Assembly: GCA_964370775.1 (NCBI GenBank)
Contig: CAYJKT010000015.1
Coordinates: 1 to 64,000 of the forward strand
DNA: 64,000 bases
Direction: 5' to 3'
Source: SIG603 sp964370775
GTDB lineage: Bacteria > Bacillota > Clostridia > Oscillospirales > Acutalibacteraceae
Of this stretch, positions 52,275 through 60,944 are shown one piece after another. Under the pieces are notes generated by a model, which was given only the letters and a program-made list of their open reading frames with translations, did not search any database and was not told the origin of the DNA. How positions within the stretch are numbered: position 1 is the stretch's first letter; each line of letters opens with the position of its first letter. A program made the translations under genes and the position numbers.

Positions 52275-53690
52275 TTATTTATCGTTGTTATTAGTGAAAC
52301 TAATCTTCCATTCTGAAATATTCTGTTTGCGATAAATTTTTGCAGCTGTCTTATATATCTCTGCCCTAGTTGGATACGGCAAAATCATATCATATAAACT
52401 TGTAACATTTAACCTTGCATTAATCGCCAGTGAAGCAATAGCGATTAACTCACTTGCGTTGTCTGCAACTATAGTAGCACCTAATATTAAGCCTTTTTTG
52501 TCTAAAATCAGCTTTAAAAATCCATCTGTGTCAGCTTCAATTTTTGCTCTATCATTTCCAGAAAAAGGAACTAATATAGCTAGATTAGTGTCGTCTAGCT
52601 CTAACGCCTCTCTTTCACTAAGCCCTACTCTAGCTATCTCTGGCTTGGTAAAAGTTGCCCATGAAATTTTAGAGTAATCTGCTGTTTTAGAAAATCCGAA
52701 CAATGCATTTTGTATGGTTAAAACTGCTTGGTATGAAGCGATATGTGAATATTGATATGAGTTAGTAACAGATCCACAAGCAAAAATATTATCTATATTT
52801 GTCTGCATTTTATCACTCACAACAATATATCCGTTTTCATTTGTTATTATACCTAAGTCCTCAAGCCCTAATTCAGAAGTATTGGGAACACGATTAAGCG
52901 AGACATAGAGTGCTTCTCCTACAATCTCGTGTATTTCTCCATTTCTTTCTGTCTCTAAAACAGTTAAATTACTATCTTGTTTAATGGAGATAACTTTAGA
53001 AGAAAGCATACATTTTACTCCATCTTTTTCTAATTTTTTCCCTATATAATAACTGACTTCTTCCTCCTCATTTGGGAGAAAATATTCAGATTTATCAATA
53101 AGTGTAACTTTAGCGCCTAAATGAGCAAAAGCCTGTGCATTCTCAATCGCTTGCGAATTTGCTCCGATAACAATAAGACTTTTTGGAATTTTTTCTAGAT
53201 TAATTATATTTTCGCTTGTATAGTAAGTGCAACTTTCTATTCCCTGAATGTTAGGAACACTAGAGGACGCACCAGTGGCTATTACTATTGTTTTGGCTGT
53301 ATAGGTTTTACCACCAGCTGAAACACGATGTTTATCCAAAATCTTACCACTAGAGTTTACGATGTTTATTCCAAGAGATTTAAAGTAGCTTTCAGGGTTA
53401 GATAAAGTAAGCGAGCTCACAACGGACTGAACATATTCTGCTATCTCAGCAGTGTCAATGGTTTTAATATCACTGTCTAAGCCAAATTTTTTAGAGTACT
53501 TTACAGTATCAACAGTGTGAGAAATATGTAAAAATGCATTGTTAGGTACTCTTCCCAAATTTAGACAGTAGCCACCAACTAAGTTTTTCTCAATTAGCAA
53601 AATTTTCGCACCGAAAGTAGAAGCAGCCGTCGCCGTAAGCAAGCCACCACAACCTGCGCCAATTATTGCAATGTCATAATCAAAACTCAT
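52275..53690 (-). CDS. Lpd-like FAD/NAD(P) oxidoreductase without the redox disulfide
   Basis: 471 aa from the ATG at 53690 (GGAGG upstream). FAD-binding YDIAIIGAGCGGLLTA, second Rossmann motif LIVIGANSQAIENAQAF, FAD motif IFACGSVTN, and a C-terminal dimerisation domain. In lipoamide dehydrogenases the active site is CxxxxC; here it reads GGYCLNLGRVPNN, so Cys42 stays but the second Cys is Arg47. The C-terminal HPTxxE is YPTRAE, so the catalytic His is also lost. Soluble transhydrogenase SthA shows the same two losses, so a transhydrogenase-like or other non-disulfide activity is more likely. Monocistronic. Confidence 0.88.
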   Translation of the reverse strand: MSFDYDIAIIGAGCGGLLTATAASTFGAKILLIEKNLVGGYCLNLGRVPNNAFLHISHTVDTVKYSKKFGLDSDIKTIDTAEIAEYVQSVVSSLTLSNPESYFKSLGINIVNSSGKILDKHRVSAGGKTYTAKTIVIATGASSSVPNIQGIESCTYYTSENIINLEKIPKSLIVIGANSQAIENAQAFAHLGAKVTLIDKSEYFLPNEEEEVSYYIGKKLEKDGVKCMLSSKVISIKQDSNLTVLETERNGEIHEIVGEALYVSLNRVPNTSELGLEDLGIITNENGYIVVSDKMQTNIDNIFACGSVTNSYQYSHIASYQAVLTIQNALFGFSKTADYSKISWATFTKPEIARVGLSEREALELDDTNLAILVPFSGNDRAKIEADTDGFLKLILDKKGLILGATIVADNASELIAIASLAINARLNVTSLYDMILPYPTRAEIYKTAAKIYRKQNISEWKISFTNNNDK

Positions 53691-53900
53691 ACACAATCCT
53701 CCTATCACACCTTATTTTTAAAATATGCCAAAAAAGGCGTTATTTAATTATATTATACTAAAATAAAATAAAACAGTCAATATTCTACAATAAACGCAGT
53801 AGAATTTATGTATATTTATGCGATATTAGTTAACAATTCAACTATAATGTCAATTATAATATATTATAAGAATAAAAAATGAACTGTATGCACTTTCAAA

Positions 53901-53955
53901 AAAATCACACCTTGCTATATTATAAAAAATAATAAGCAAAGTGCGATTTTTCATT
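53901..53955 (-). terminator. Terminator after tadA
   Basis: AAAATCACACCTTGC (53901-53915) pairs with GCAAAGTGCGATTTT (53936-53950) with two non-Watson-Crick pairs, flanked by A and T runs. The rest of the 53709-53963 gap is AT-rich and no further feature is seen. Confidence 0.65.
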
Positions 53956-53963
53956 AATAATAG

Positions 53964-54434
53964 TTAAGTATCTTCACGCATTTTAGAGAAATACTGCTTC
54001 ATAATACGTAAACATTCTGCTTGCATATATCCTCTAAAAATTTTCGGTTTAAACATATTTTTGGCTTTGGAGTCTAGCACTATGTCACTAAAAGATAACG
54101 CATTGTAATCCTCTGCGCCAAAAATCACAGTGTTAATTCTGCTGTTAATAATCGCCCCTGTACACATAACACATGGCTCTAAAGTTACATATAAATTGCA
54201 GTTAAACAATCGCCAATCACCAAGATTTTTACATGCCATGGTTATGGCTTCTATCTCTGCATGTGCCAACTGGCTACCATTTCTTTCGCATCTATTTCTG
54301 CCATATCCTATGATTTTTCCTTCTAGCTCTATCACAGCACCAACAGGTATTTCGCCGTCTTCCCCAGCTTCTATCGCTAGTTCCGTCGCTCTAAGCATAT
54401 ATTCCTTTTTAGGAATAAACTCTGTTTTATACAT
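53964..54434 (-). CDS. tadA: tRNA-specific adenosine deaminase
   Basis: 156 aa zinc deaminase that converts A34 to inosine in tRNA-Arg(ACG). Metal and catalytic motifs are HAEIEAI (His, Glu) and PCVMCTGAI (two Cys), with EIPVGAVIE before. The ATG follows directly after the stop of the CPBP gene, with no spacer, so translation is coupled. Normal length. Confidence 0.94.
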   Translation of the reverse strand: MYKTEFIPKKEYMLRATELAIEAGEDGEIPVGAVIELEGKIIGYGRNRCERNGSQLAHAEIEAITMACKNLGDWRLFNCNLYVTLEPCVMCTGAIINSRINTVIFGAEDYNALSFSDIVLDSKAKNMFKPKIFRGYMQAECLRIMKQYFSKMREDT

Positions 54435-55472
54435 TTACAATATAACCATTGTTAAAATTGTGGAAGTAGCTGCCATGATGAAGAATATAATTGTGCTAGG
54501 ATTAATTAAAAATGCACCGATTTTACTACCAAAACCGATCTCTGGAGTTGGGTTTTTGAACTCTGTAATGTTTTTTGTAGCAATTAATATAATAGCACAG
54601 ATTACACCTACTGCAATAACTGCATAAAACACCATGTTTACCATGGTTATTACAGCTTCGTCTGTATAGTGTGTATACAATTCCTCTTGCACAACAGCAA
54701 AACCGTTGTTTAAAAAGTGAACAGCTATGCTTGCCCACAAGTTATTTGTTTTTACATAAACATATCCCATAATAAGCCCTGCAAGTGTCGCAAAGATTAT
54801 GGATATTGGTGCAGCGTGTAGAACCCCAAAAACAACAGACGATGTTACCAATGCAAAGCCTGTTCCGTGTTTTTTAAGCTTGGATAAAAACACGCCTCTA
54901 AACGCAAATTCCTCGAAAAGTGCTGGGATAACTGCAATAGCAAACAACTTGCTAAAAAATCCGAATTCGTCTACTACTGTAGGCAATGGTGTGCTTGGTG
55001 ACTCCAAACCTATACCGTCGAAAAATTCTTGAAGATAACCCAATGGTATATTTATGAATAGACACAGCCCAAACCCTGCTATTACATATAAAATAGGTTT
55101 TAAACCAGAGTTCTCAAACAAAAAGAATTCGTTGTAGTTTTCTTTTTTAACACTCATAAAAATCGCAAAAGGTAGCCCGATTGACGCTATAGAGGTTATT
55201 GCAGTTGTAAAGTAATACGCTGAAACAGGTAGACCTAGTGTAGAAGAATACGAAGAAGCATAAATATCGTTAGTGAAAAGCATGGACAAAACGATAATTA
55301 ACACCGAAACTGCGGTAGAGCCTACAAAAAAGCCTATGCTTGCTATATTGATATGATTGCAGTCTCTGCGAATTTCCTTAATTTTTACCTGTTTTGGCGA
55401 CAGTGTATAACCTTGCTGTGGGTGTATATGTGGAGGATTATTATATTGCTGATATGGGTTGTGATTTTGCAT
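54435..55472 (-). CDS. CPBP-family intramembrane metalloprotease
   Basis: 345 aa. A Pro/Gln/Asn/His-rich cytosolic N-terminus (about 1-30) is followed by eight or so hydrophobic segments. CPBP/CAAX motifs are EEFAFRGVFLSKLK (Glu-Glu-x3-Arg), VLHAAPISI (His) and SIAVHFLNN (His). Such proteases mature or degrade membrane or peptide substrates; some give bacteriocin immunity. It lies directly before tadA. The substrate is unknown. Confidence 0.9.
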   Translation of the reverse strand: MQNHNPYQQYNNPPHIHPQQGYTLSPKQVKIKEIRRDCNHINIASIGFFVGSTAVSVLIIVLSMLFTNDIYASSYSSTLGLPVSAYYFTTAITSIASIGLPFAIFMSVKKENYNEFFLFENSGLKPILYVIAGFGLCLFINIPLGYLQEFFDGIGLESPSTPLPTVVDEFGFFSKLFAIAVIPALFEEFAFRGVFLSKLKKHGTGFALVTSSVVFGVLHAAPISIIFATLAGLIMGYVYVKTNNLWASIAVHFLNNGFAVVQEELYTHYTDEAVITMVNMVFYAVIAVGVICAIILIATKNITEFKNPTPEIGFGSKIGAFLINPSTIIFFIMAATSTILTMVIL

Positions 55473-55511
55473 AATGCTCCGTTCTGCCTATAAAGGCGAT
55501 AATGCTTAAAA

Positions 55512-57386
55512 TTACATTAAGCTACAAATTTTGTCAGAAAAATCTACTGGGTTTTCAATGCTAAATCCTTCTATCAATAACGCTTGAGTATATAAAAGGT
55601 CGGCATATAATTTTAGTTTATCTTCGTCATTATCTTGAAGATTTTTAAGGCTTTCAAAAACTTTATGGTTCGGATTAAGTTCTAGAACTCTGCTAGCTTT
55701 TACGCTGTTTTCAGCATTTGGCATACTATTTAAAACTTTCTCCATCTCAAGGCTTATTTCGCCAGTTGAAGATAAACAAACTGGGTGAGATTTAAGTTTG
55801 CTAGAGATAACAACCTCTTGAACTTTACCGTCTAAAGCTGTTTTAATGAACTCTAGTAAATCTTTGTTATCTTCACTTTGTTTTTTAGCAACATCTTTTT
55901 CTTCTTCAGTTTGTAAGTCTAGGTTTTCTGTGCTAACATTTTTGAACTTTTTATCCTCGTATTCATCAAGAGTTTTAACCGCAAATTCGTCAACATTATC
56001 AGTTAAATATAGAACCTCAAAGCCTTTGTCTCTTACTGTTTCAACTTGTGGTAAGATGTGAATTCTGTCTGCACTCTCGCCACATGCGTAGTATATTGTC
56101 TCTTGCTCAGCTGGCATATTTGCAACATATTCGCCCAAAGTAACAAGTTTTTTCTCTTTAGAAGAAACAAACATCACTAAGTCTTTTATCTTGTCTTTAT
56201 CTGCACCGTAATTGTTGTATAGACCGAATTTAAGTTGGATACCAAAATTCTTGAAGAACTCCTCGTATTGCTCTCTGCTGTTTGTCATCATAGATTTTAG
56301 CTCAGAAGCTATTTTTTTCTCTAATCTAGACGCTATAAGTTTTAGCTGTCTGTCGTGTTGTAACAACTCACGGCTAATGTTTAATGATAAATCTTGTGAG
56401 TCTACCAAACCTTTAACAAAAGAGAAATAATCAGGTAGTAAATCACTGCATTTTTCCATAATAAGTACGCCACTAGCGTATAGTTGCAAGCCTTTTTCGT
56501 ACTCTTTAGAATAATAATCCATAGCTGGTTTTGACGGAATGAACATCAAAGCATTGAAAGTTGAGCTACCCTCTGTAGACATTCTGATAGTTCTAGCTGG
56601 GTCTGACCAGTCAAAGAATTTTTCTTTATAGAACTTGTTCATATCTTCGTCGCTAACTTCTGATTTTGCTTTTTTCCAAATAGGAACCATGCTGTTTAGA
56701 GTAACTTTCTCTGTGTAATGGTCGTATTCACCCTCAGCATCCTCTTTAGGTTTAACTCTTTCCATATCCATAATGATAGGGTAACGGATGTAGTCTGAAT
56801 ATTTTTTTACTAGAGTTTGAATTTGGTATTGCTCTAAAAACTTACCATAATCCTCGTCATCTGTGTTCTCTTTTATGGCAATTGTAATCTCTGTACCAGT
56901 AGTGTCTTTTTCACACTCAGTTATTTCGTAACCCTCAACACCGTTAGACTCCCAACAATATGCTTGTTCGCTACCAAAAGCTTTTGTCACAACAGTTAAT
57001 TTATCTGCCACCATAAATGCAGAATAAAAACCAACGCCAAATTGACCGATAATGTCGATTTCTTCTTTTTTCTCTTCATTTTGTTTAAAATCTAAAGAGC
57101 CACTTTTCGCTATAACACCAAGATTATTCTCTAAATCTTCTTTTGTCATACCGATTCCGTTATCGCTAATTTTAATCTCTCTGTTATCTTTATCAACAGA
57201 AATAGATATAGCAAAATCGTCTCTTGAAAGTCCACTTATACCCTCGTTTAGAGCCTTATAATATAGCTTGTCTATCGCATCGCTACCATTAGAGATAAGT
57301 TCTCTTAAAAAAATCTCTTTGTGAGTATAGATAGAGTTAATCATTAAATCTAGTATTCTTTTTGATTCTGTTTGAAATTGTTTCAT
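55512..57386 (-). CDS. htpG: Molecular chaperone HtpG (Hsp90)
   Basis: 624 aa, full length. GHKL ATPase domain with IFLRELISNGSDAIDKL, ISDNGIGMT and IIGQFGVGFYSAF, a middle domain with LNISRELLQHDRQL, and a C-terminal dimer domain. An ATP-driven cytosolic chaperone. AAAGGAAG precedes the ATG. Single gene; no CIRCE element seen upstream. Confidence 0.97.
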   Translation of the reverse strand: MKQFQTESKRILDLMINSIYTHKEIFLRELISNGSDAIDKLYYKALNEGISGLSRDDFAISISVDKDNREIKISDNGIGMTKEDLENNLGVIAKSGSLDFKQNEEKKEEIDIIGQFGVGFYSAFMVADKLTVVTKAFGSEQAYCWESNGVEGYEITECEKDTTGTEITIAIKENTDDEDYGKFLEQYQIQTLVKKYSDYIRYPIIMDMERVKPKEDAEGEYDHYTEKVTLNSMVPIWKKAKSEVSDEDMNKFYKEKFFDWSDPARTIRMSTEGSSTFNALMFIPSKPAMDYYSKEYEKGLQLYASGVLIMEKCSDLLPDYFSFVKGLVDSQDLSLNISRELLQHDRQLKLIASRLEKKIASELKSMMTNSREQYEEFFKNFGIQLKFGLYNNYGADKDKIKDLVMFVSSKEKKLVTLGEYVANMPAEQETIYYACGESADRIHILPQVETVRDKGFEVLYLTDNVDEFAVKTLDEYEDKKFKNVSTENLDLQTEEEKDVAKKQSEDNKDLLEFIKTALDGKVQEVVISSKLKSHPVCLSSTGEISLEMEKVLNSMPNAENSVKASRVLELNPNHKVFESLKNLQDNDEDKLKLYADLLYTQALLIEGFSIENPVDFSDKICSLM

Positions 57387-57540
57387 GATATCTTCCTTTT
57401 ATCTTAAAATATTTATTAGTATATAGAAAATACATACTAATTTATTGATATAAATATATACTTTATTTTACTGTGTTTTTGCTAATTTGTCAAATACTTG
57501 TGTCCAAAATGATTAAGAATATTTAATAATTGAATAATAA

Positions 57541-57664
57541 TCATAAAACGATGAATATCCATGTATAAATCAATTAAATATACAGTATATTAATGAATAA
57601 ACATAAAAATATTGAATATTTATGCAAAAAAAGACTTGCTTTTTTGAAAAAAAAGGAGTATAAT
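57541..57664 (+). promoter_or_regulatory. argG promoter with upstream ARG-box-like sites
   Basis: -35 TTGCTT (57636-57641), a 17-bp spacer and -10 TATAAT (57659-57664). Just upstream, 57611-57628 reads ATTGAATATTTATGCAAA, matching the ArgR consensus TNTGNATWWWWATNCANA at all but the first base. Weaker copies, each with a TGAAT core, lie at about 57550-57567 and 57591-57608. An additional TGAATAAT core lies at about 57531. This points to ArgR/AhrC control by arginine. Confidence 0.7.
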
Positions 57665-57698
57665 AGCTTCATAAACTTAATTTGAGAGGACGATTAAA

Positions 57699-58928
57699 AT
57701 GGCTAAAGCTAAAAAAGATATAAAAAAAGTTGTACTTGCATATTCTGGAGGACTAGACACATCTATTATTATTCCATGGTTAAAAGAGAATTATAATAAC
57801 TGCGAAGTTGTTGCAGTTTCTGGTGATGTTGGTCAAGGAACAGAGCTTGACGGTCTAGAAGAAAAAGCGTTAAAAACTGGTGCTTCTAAATTATATATAG
57901 AAGATTTAAGAGAAGAATTTATTCAAGATTATGTATATCCAACAATGAAAGCTGGCGCTGTTTATGAGGGTAACTATTTGCTAGGAACTTCATTTGCTCG
58001 TCCGATTATCGCAAAAAGAATTGTAGAGATTGCTCTTGAAGAAAACGCAGACGCTATCTGCCACGGTTGCACAGGTAAAGGTAATGACCAAGTTCGTTTT
58101 GAGCTAACTATCAAAGCTTTTGCACCTGATATGACTATCATTGCTCCTTGGCGTGAGTGGGATATTAAAAGCCGTGACGAAGAAATCGACTATGCAGAGG
58201 CACACAATATTCCTCTAAAAATCAACCGTGAGACTAACTATTCTAAAGACAAAAACTTATGGCATTTATCACATGAGGGTCTAGATTTAGAAGACCCTAA
58301 CAATGAGCCAATGTACAATAAAGAAGGCTTCTTAGAAATGGGTGTTAGCCCAGAGCAAGCACCTGACAAACCAACTTACATTACACTAGGTTTTGAAAAA
58401 GGTAACCCAGTTTCGCTTGACGGTGTAAAACTAAATGGTATCGACATGGTAACTAAGCTAAACGAGCTTGGTGGAGCTAACGGTATCGGTCTTGCTGATA
58501 TAGTTGAAAACCGTTTGGTAGGTATGAAATCTCGTGGTGTTTACGAGACTCCAGGTGGTACAATTCTTTACCACGCACACAATAAACTAGAAGAACTTTG
58601 CCTAGACAGAGATACTTTCCACTACAAACAACAAATTGGTTTAAAATATGCTGACTTAGTATATTTTGGTCAATGGTTCACACCTTTGCGTGAGGCTTTA
58701 GACGCTTTTGTTAACGTAACACAAGAGACAGTAACTGGCGAAATTAAGTTAAAACTTTACAAGGGTAACATAATAGATGCTGGTGTAAGCTCACCATATT
58801 CATTATATGACGAAGAAATTGCTACATTTGACGAAGACGAAGTTTACGACCAAAATGATAGCGCAGGTTTCATCAATCTATTTGGCTTGCCAATTCAAGT
58901 TCAAGCTAAAAAACGCTTAAAAAAATAA
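57699..58928 (+). CDS. argG: Argininosuccinate synthase
   Basis: 409 aa. Joins citrulline and aspartate with ATP. N-terminal KKVVLAYSGGLDTSIIIPWL (PP-loop), then AICHGCTGKGNDQVRFE, and NLWHLSHEGLDLEDP in the middle. GRPI-like region SFARPIIAKRIV. RBS GAGAGGA. First gene of the arginine cluster, behind ARG-box-like sites. Confidence 0.97.
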   Translation: MAKAKKDIKKVVLAYSGGLDTSIIIPWLKENYNNCEVVAVSGDVGQGTELDGLEEKALKTGASKLYIEDLREEFIQDYVYPTMKAGAVYEGNYLLGTSFARPIIAKRIVEIALEENADAICHGCTGKGNDQVRFELTIKAFAPDMTIIAPWREWDIKSRDEEIDYAEAHNIPLKINRETNYSKDKNLWHLSHEGLDLEDPNNEPMYNKEGFLEMGVSPEQAPDKPTYITLGFEKGNPVSLDGVKLNGIDMVTKLNELGGANGIGLADIVENRLVGMKSRGVYETPGGTILYHAHNKLEELCLDRDTFHYKQQIGLKYADLVYFGQWFTPLREALDAFVNVTQETVTGEIKLKLYKGNIIDAGVSSPYSLYDEEIATFDEDEVYDQNDSAGFINLFGLPIQVQAKKRLKK

Positions 58929-58959
58929 TTATGATAAGATGGGTATGTGGCGAAATTCT

Positions 58960-59003
58960 CCCCTACAGCAAAACATCATTGTAGGGGTGGGGGTTTCCCA
59001 CCC
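58960..59003 (+). repeat. Family 1 hairpin remnant between argG and the GNAT gene
   Basis: CCCCTACA (58960-58967) pairs with TGTAGGGG (58980-58987). A second small hairpin, GGTGGG with CCCACC, overlaps it and is followed by a T-rich stretch. The TGTAGGGG core links it to the elements at 8561 and 31154. It may act as an attenuator or mRNA stabiliser here. Confidence 0.55.
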
Positions 59004-59036
59004 GTTCTTGTTTTATAGAGAGTTTTGAGGATAGCT

Positions 59037-59504
59037 ATGTATGTTAGAAAATTCAAAAATGAAGACGCAAAAGATGTTATAAGCATGATTATAAGAAATT
59101 TTTTAGAGGTTAATATAAAAGATTACCCTTTGGAAGAAATGGAATCACTTGCGAAATCATTTGATGAAGATAGAATTATAAACCAAGCAAAAGACGGACA
59201 TACTTATGTGGTGTGCGACGAAAGCTTGATTGTAGGAACAGGCACTATAGCAGGTTTTTGGGGAAGTGAAACAGAGAGCATTTTGTTAACTATTTTTGTG
59301 TTGCCAGAATACCACGGAAAAGGTGTAGGCTCTATGATAATGGAGGCACTAGAAAAAGACGAGTACTTTTTTAGAGCTAATCGAATAGAGATACCGGCAT
59401 CTATTACTGCTTGTGAATTTTACGAAAAATTTGGATATAGCTACAAAAACAACAAAAAAGAACTAGATGAACATAATATTTACAGAATGGAAAAGCATCG
59501 TTGA
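59037..59504 (+). CDS. GNAT-family N-acetyltransferase
   Basis: 155 aa from the ATG at 59037, with GAGG 6 to 9 bp upstream; a TTG four codons earlier is less likely. Acetyl-CoA motif A is LTIFVLPEYHGKGVGSMIMEAL, and motif B is PASITACEFYEKFGYSY. The substrate is unknown. Its place inside the arginine cluster invites the idea of an N-acetylglutamate synthase, but ArgJ can already supply acetyl groups and the sequence looks like a general GNAT. Confidence 0.88.
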   Translation: MYVRKFKNEDAKDVISMIIRNFLEVNIKDYPLEEMESLAKSFDEDRIINQAKDGHTYVVCDESLIVGTGTIAGFWGSETESILLTIFVLPEYHGKGVGSMIMEALEKDEYFFRANRIEIPASITACEFYEKFGYSYKNNKKELDEHNIYRMEKHR

Positions 59505-59564
59505 TTGAATGATAACTATGTTAGTACCATAACTTACTAGGACAATAGAAAGGATTCTTGCATT

Positions 59565-60944
59565 ATGAAACTTTGGAAAGGTAGATTTTCAAAAGAAATC
59601 GACGAAAAAACAAACGACTTTAACTCATCTATATCAGTAGATAGCCGTATGTATAAAGAGGATATTGACGGTAGCATTGCACACGCAACTATGCTTGGCG
59701 ATTGCCGAATTATATCAAGAGAAGACAGCCGTGCAATTGTTGCAGAGCTTAACAAAATGTATGATGAAATAACAAACGGAGATTTGCTGATTGACCCTAA
59801 TGCTGAGGATATTCACAGCTTTATGGAAGCGGAACTTACCGAGAGGATTGGTGATGCTGGTAAGAGGTTACACACAGCAAGAAGTCGTAACGACCAAGTT
59901 GCAGTTGATGTTAGAATGTACCTTAGAAAAGAATGTGAAGACCTTGTTTTTATGCTTAAATCACTTTGCGAAGTGCTTGTTAATAAATCGGAAGAATATA
60001 GCGATGCTGTTATGCCAGGTTACACTCATTTACAAAGAGCACAGCCTGTTAGCTTTGGACACCATTTATTAGCATATTGCGAGATGTTCACACGTGATAT
60101 TGAAAGAATTAAAGATGCAAGCAAAAGAATGAACTATTCTCCTTTAGGTTGTGGTGCATTAGCTGGCACAACTTATCCAATAGACAGAGAAAAAACAAGC
60201 AAGCTTTTAGGTTTTACGGCGCCTGTTAGAAACAGCTTGGACGGTGTTAGCGACAGAGATTTTTGTGCTGAGATTTGCTTTGCTATAAGCCTTGCAATGG
60301 TTCATCTATCAAGATTTTCAGAAGAGATTATTATGTGGTGTTCTTGGGAATTTAAGTTTGTGGAGCTTGACGATGCGTTTGCAACAGGTTCTAGCATTAT
60401 GCCACAAAAGAAAAACCCAGATATTACAGAGCTTGTACGAGGTAAATCTGGTAGAGTTTTTGGCGACTTAACTGCACTTTTAACAATGATGAAAGGCTTG
60501 CCTTTGGCGTATAACAAAGATATGCAAGAGGATAAAGAGGCAACATTTGATGCGATTGATACTCTAAAACTTTGCTTAACTCCTTTTATTCCAATGATAG
60601 AGACAATGAAAGTTAACAGAGAAAACATGAGAAATGCAGCTGCTGGTGGCTTTATTAATGCGACTGACTGCGCTGATTACTTAGTGGCTCAAAAAGGTGT
60701 TGCGTTTAGAGATGCATATAAAATCACAGGTGAATTAGTTGCGTTGTGTATTGAAAAATCACTTAGCTTAGAGACCTTACCACTTGAAGAATACCAAAAT
60801 ATTTGCGATAAATTTGACGAAAATGTTTTTGATGCGATTAATTTAGATAAATGCTTGCAAGACAGAACAAGTCTTGGTGGGCCTGCTCCAAAAAATGTAC
60901 AAAAAGAAGCAGATTTAATGAAAAAGAGGTTGAAAAAATTATGA
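59565..60944 (+). CDS. argH: Argininosuccinate lyase
   Basis: 459 aa. Splits argininosuccinate into arginine and fumarate. LWKGRFSKEIDE opening, DIHSFMEAELTERIG, HTARSRNDQVAVDVRMYLR, and the superfamily signature GSSIMPQKKNPD with the flexible catalytic Ser loop. RBS AGAAAGGA. The stop overlaps the argC start as ATGA. Confidence 0.97.
   Translation: MKLWKGRFSKEIDEKTNDFNSSISVDSRMYKEDIDGSIAHATMLGDCRIISREDSRAIVAELNKMYDEITNGDLLIDPNAEDIHSFMEAELTERIGDAGKRLHTARSRNDQVAVDVRMYLRKECEDLVFMLKSLCEVLVNKSEEYSDAVMPGYTHLQRAQPVSFGHHLLAYCEMFTRDIERIKDASKRMNYSPLGCGALAGTTYPIDREKTSKLLGFTAPVRNSLDGVSDRDFCAEICFAISLAMVHLSRFSEEIIMWCSWEFKFVELDDAFATGSSIMPQKKNPDITELVRGKSGRVFGDLTALLTMMKGLPLAYNKDMQEDKEATFDAIDTLKLCLTPFIPMIETMKVNRENMRNAAAGGFINATDCADYLVAQKGVAFRDAYKITGELVALCIEKSLSLETLPLEEYQNICDKFDENVFDAINLDKCLQDRTSLGGPAPKNVQKEADLMKKRLKKL

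Noticed and set aside
54435..55472. CPBP protease as immunity or maturation factor for the peptides at 51 kb
   Set aside because: It lies on the other strand, coupled to tadA and separated by terminators; possible but unsupported.
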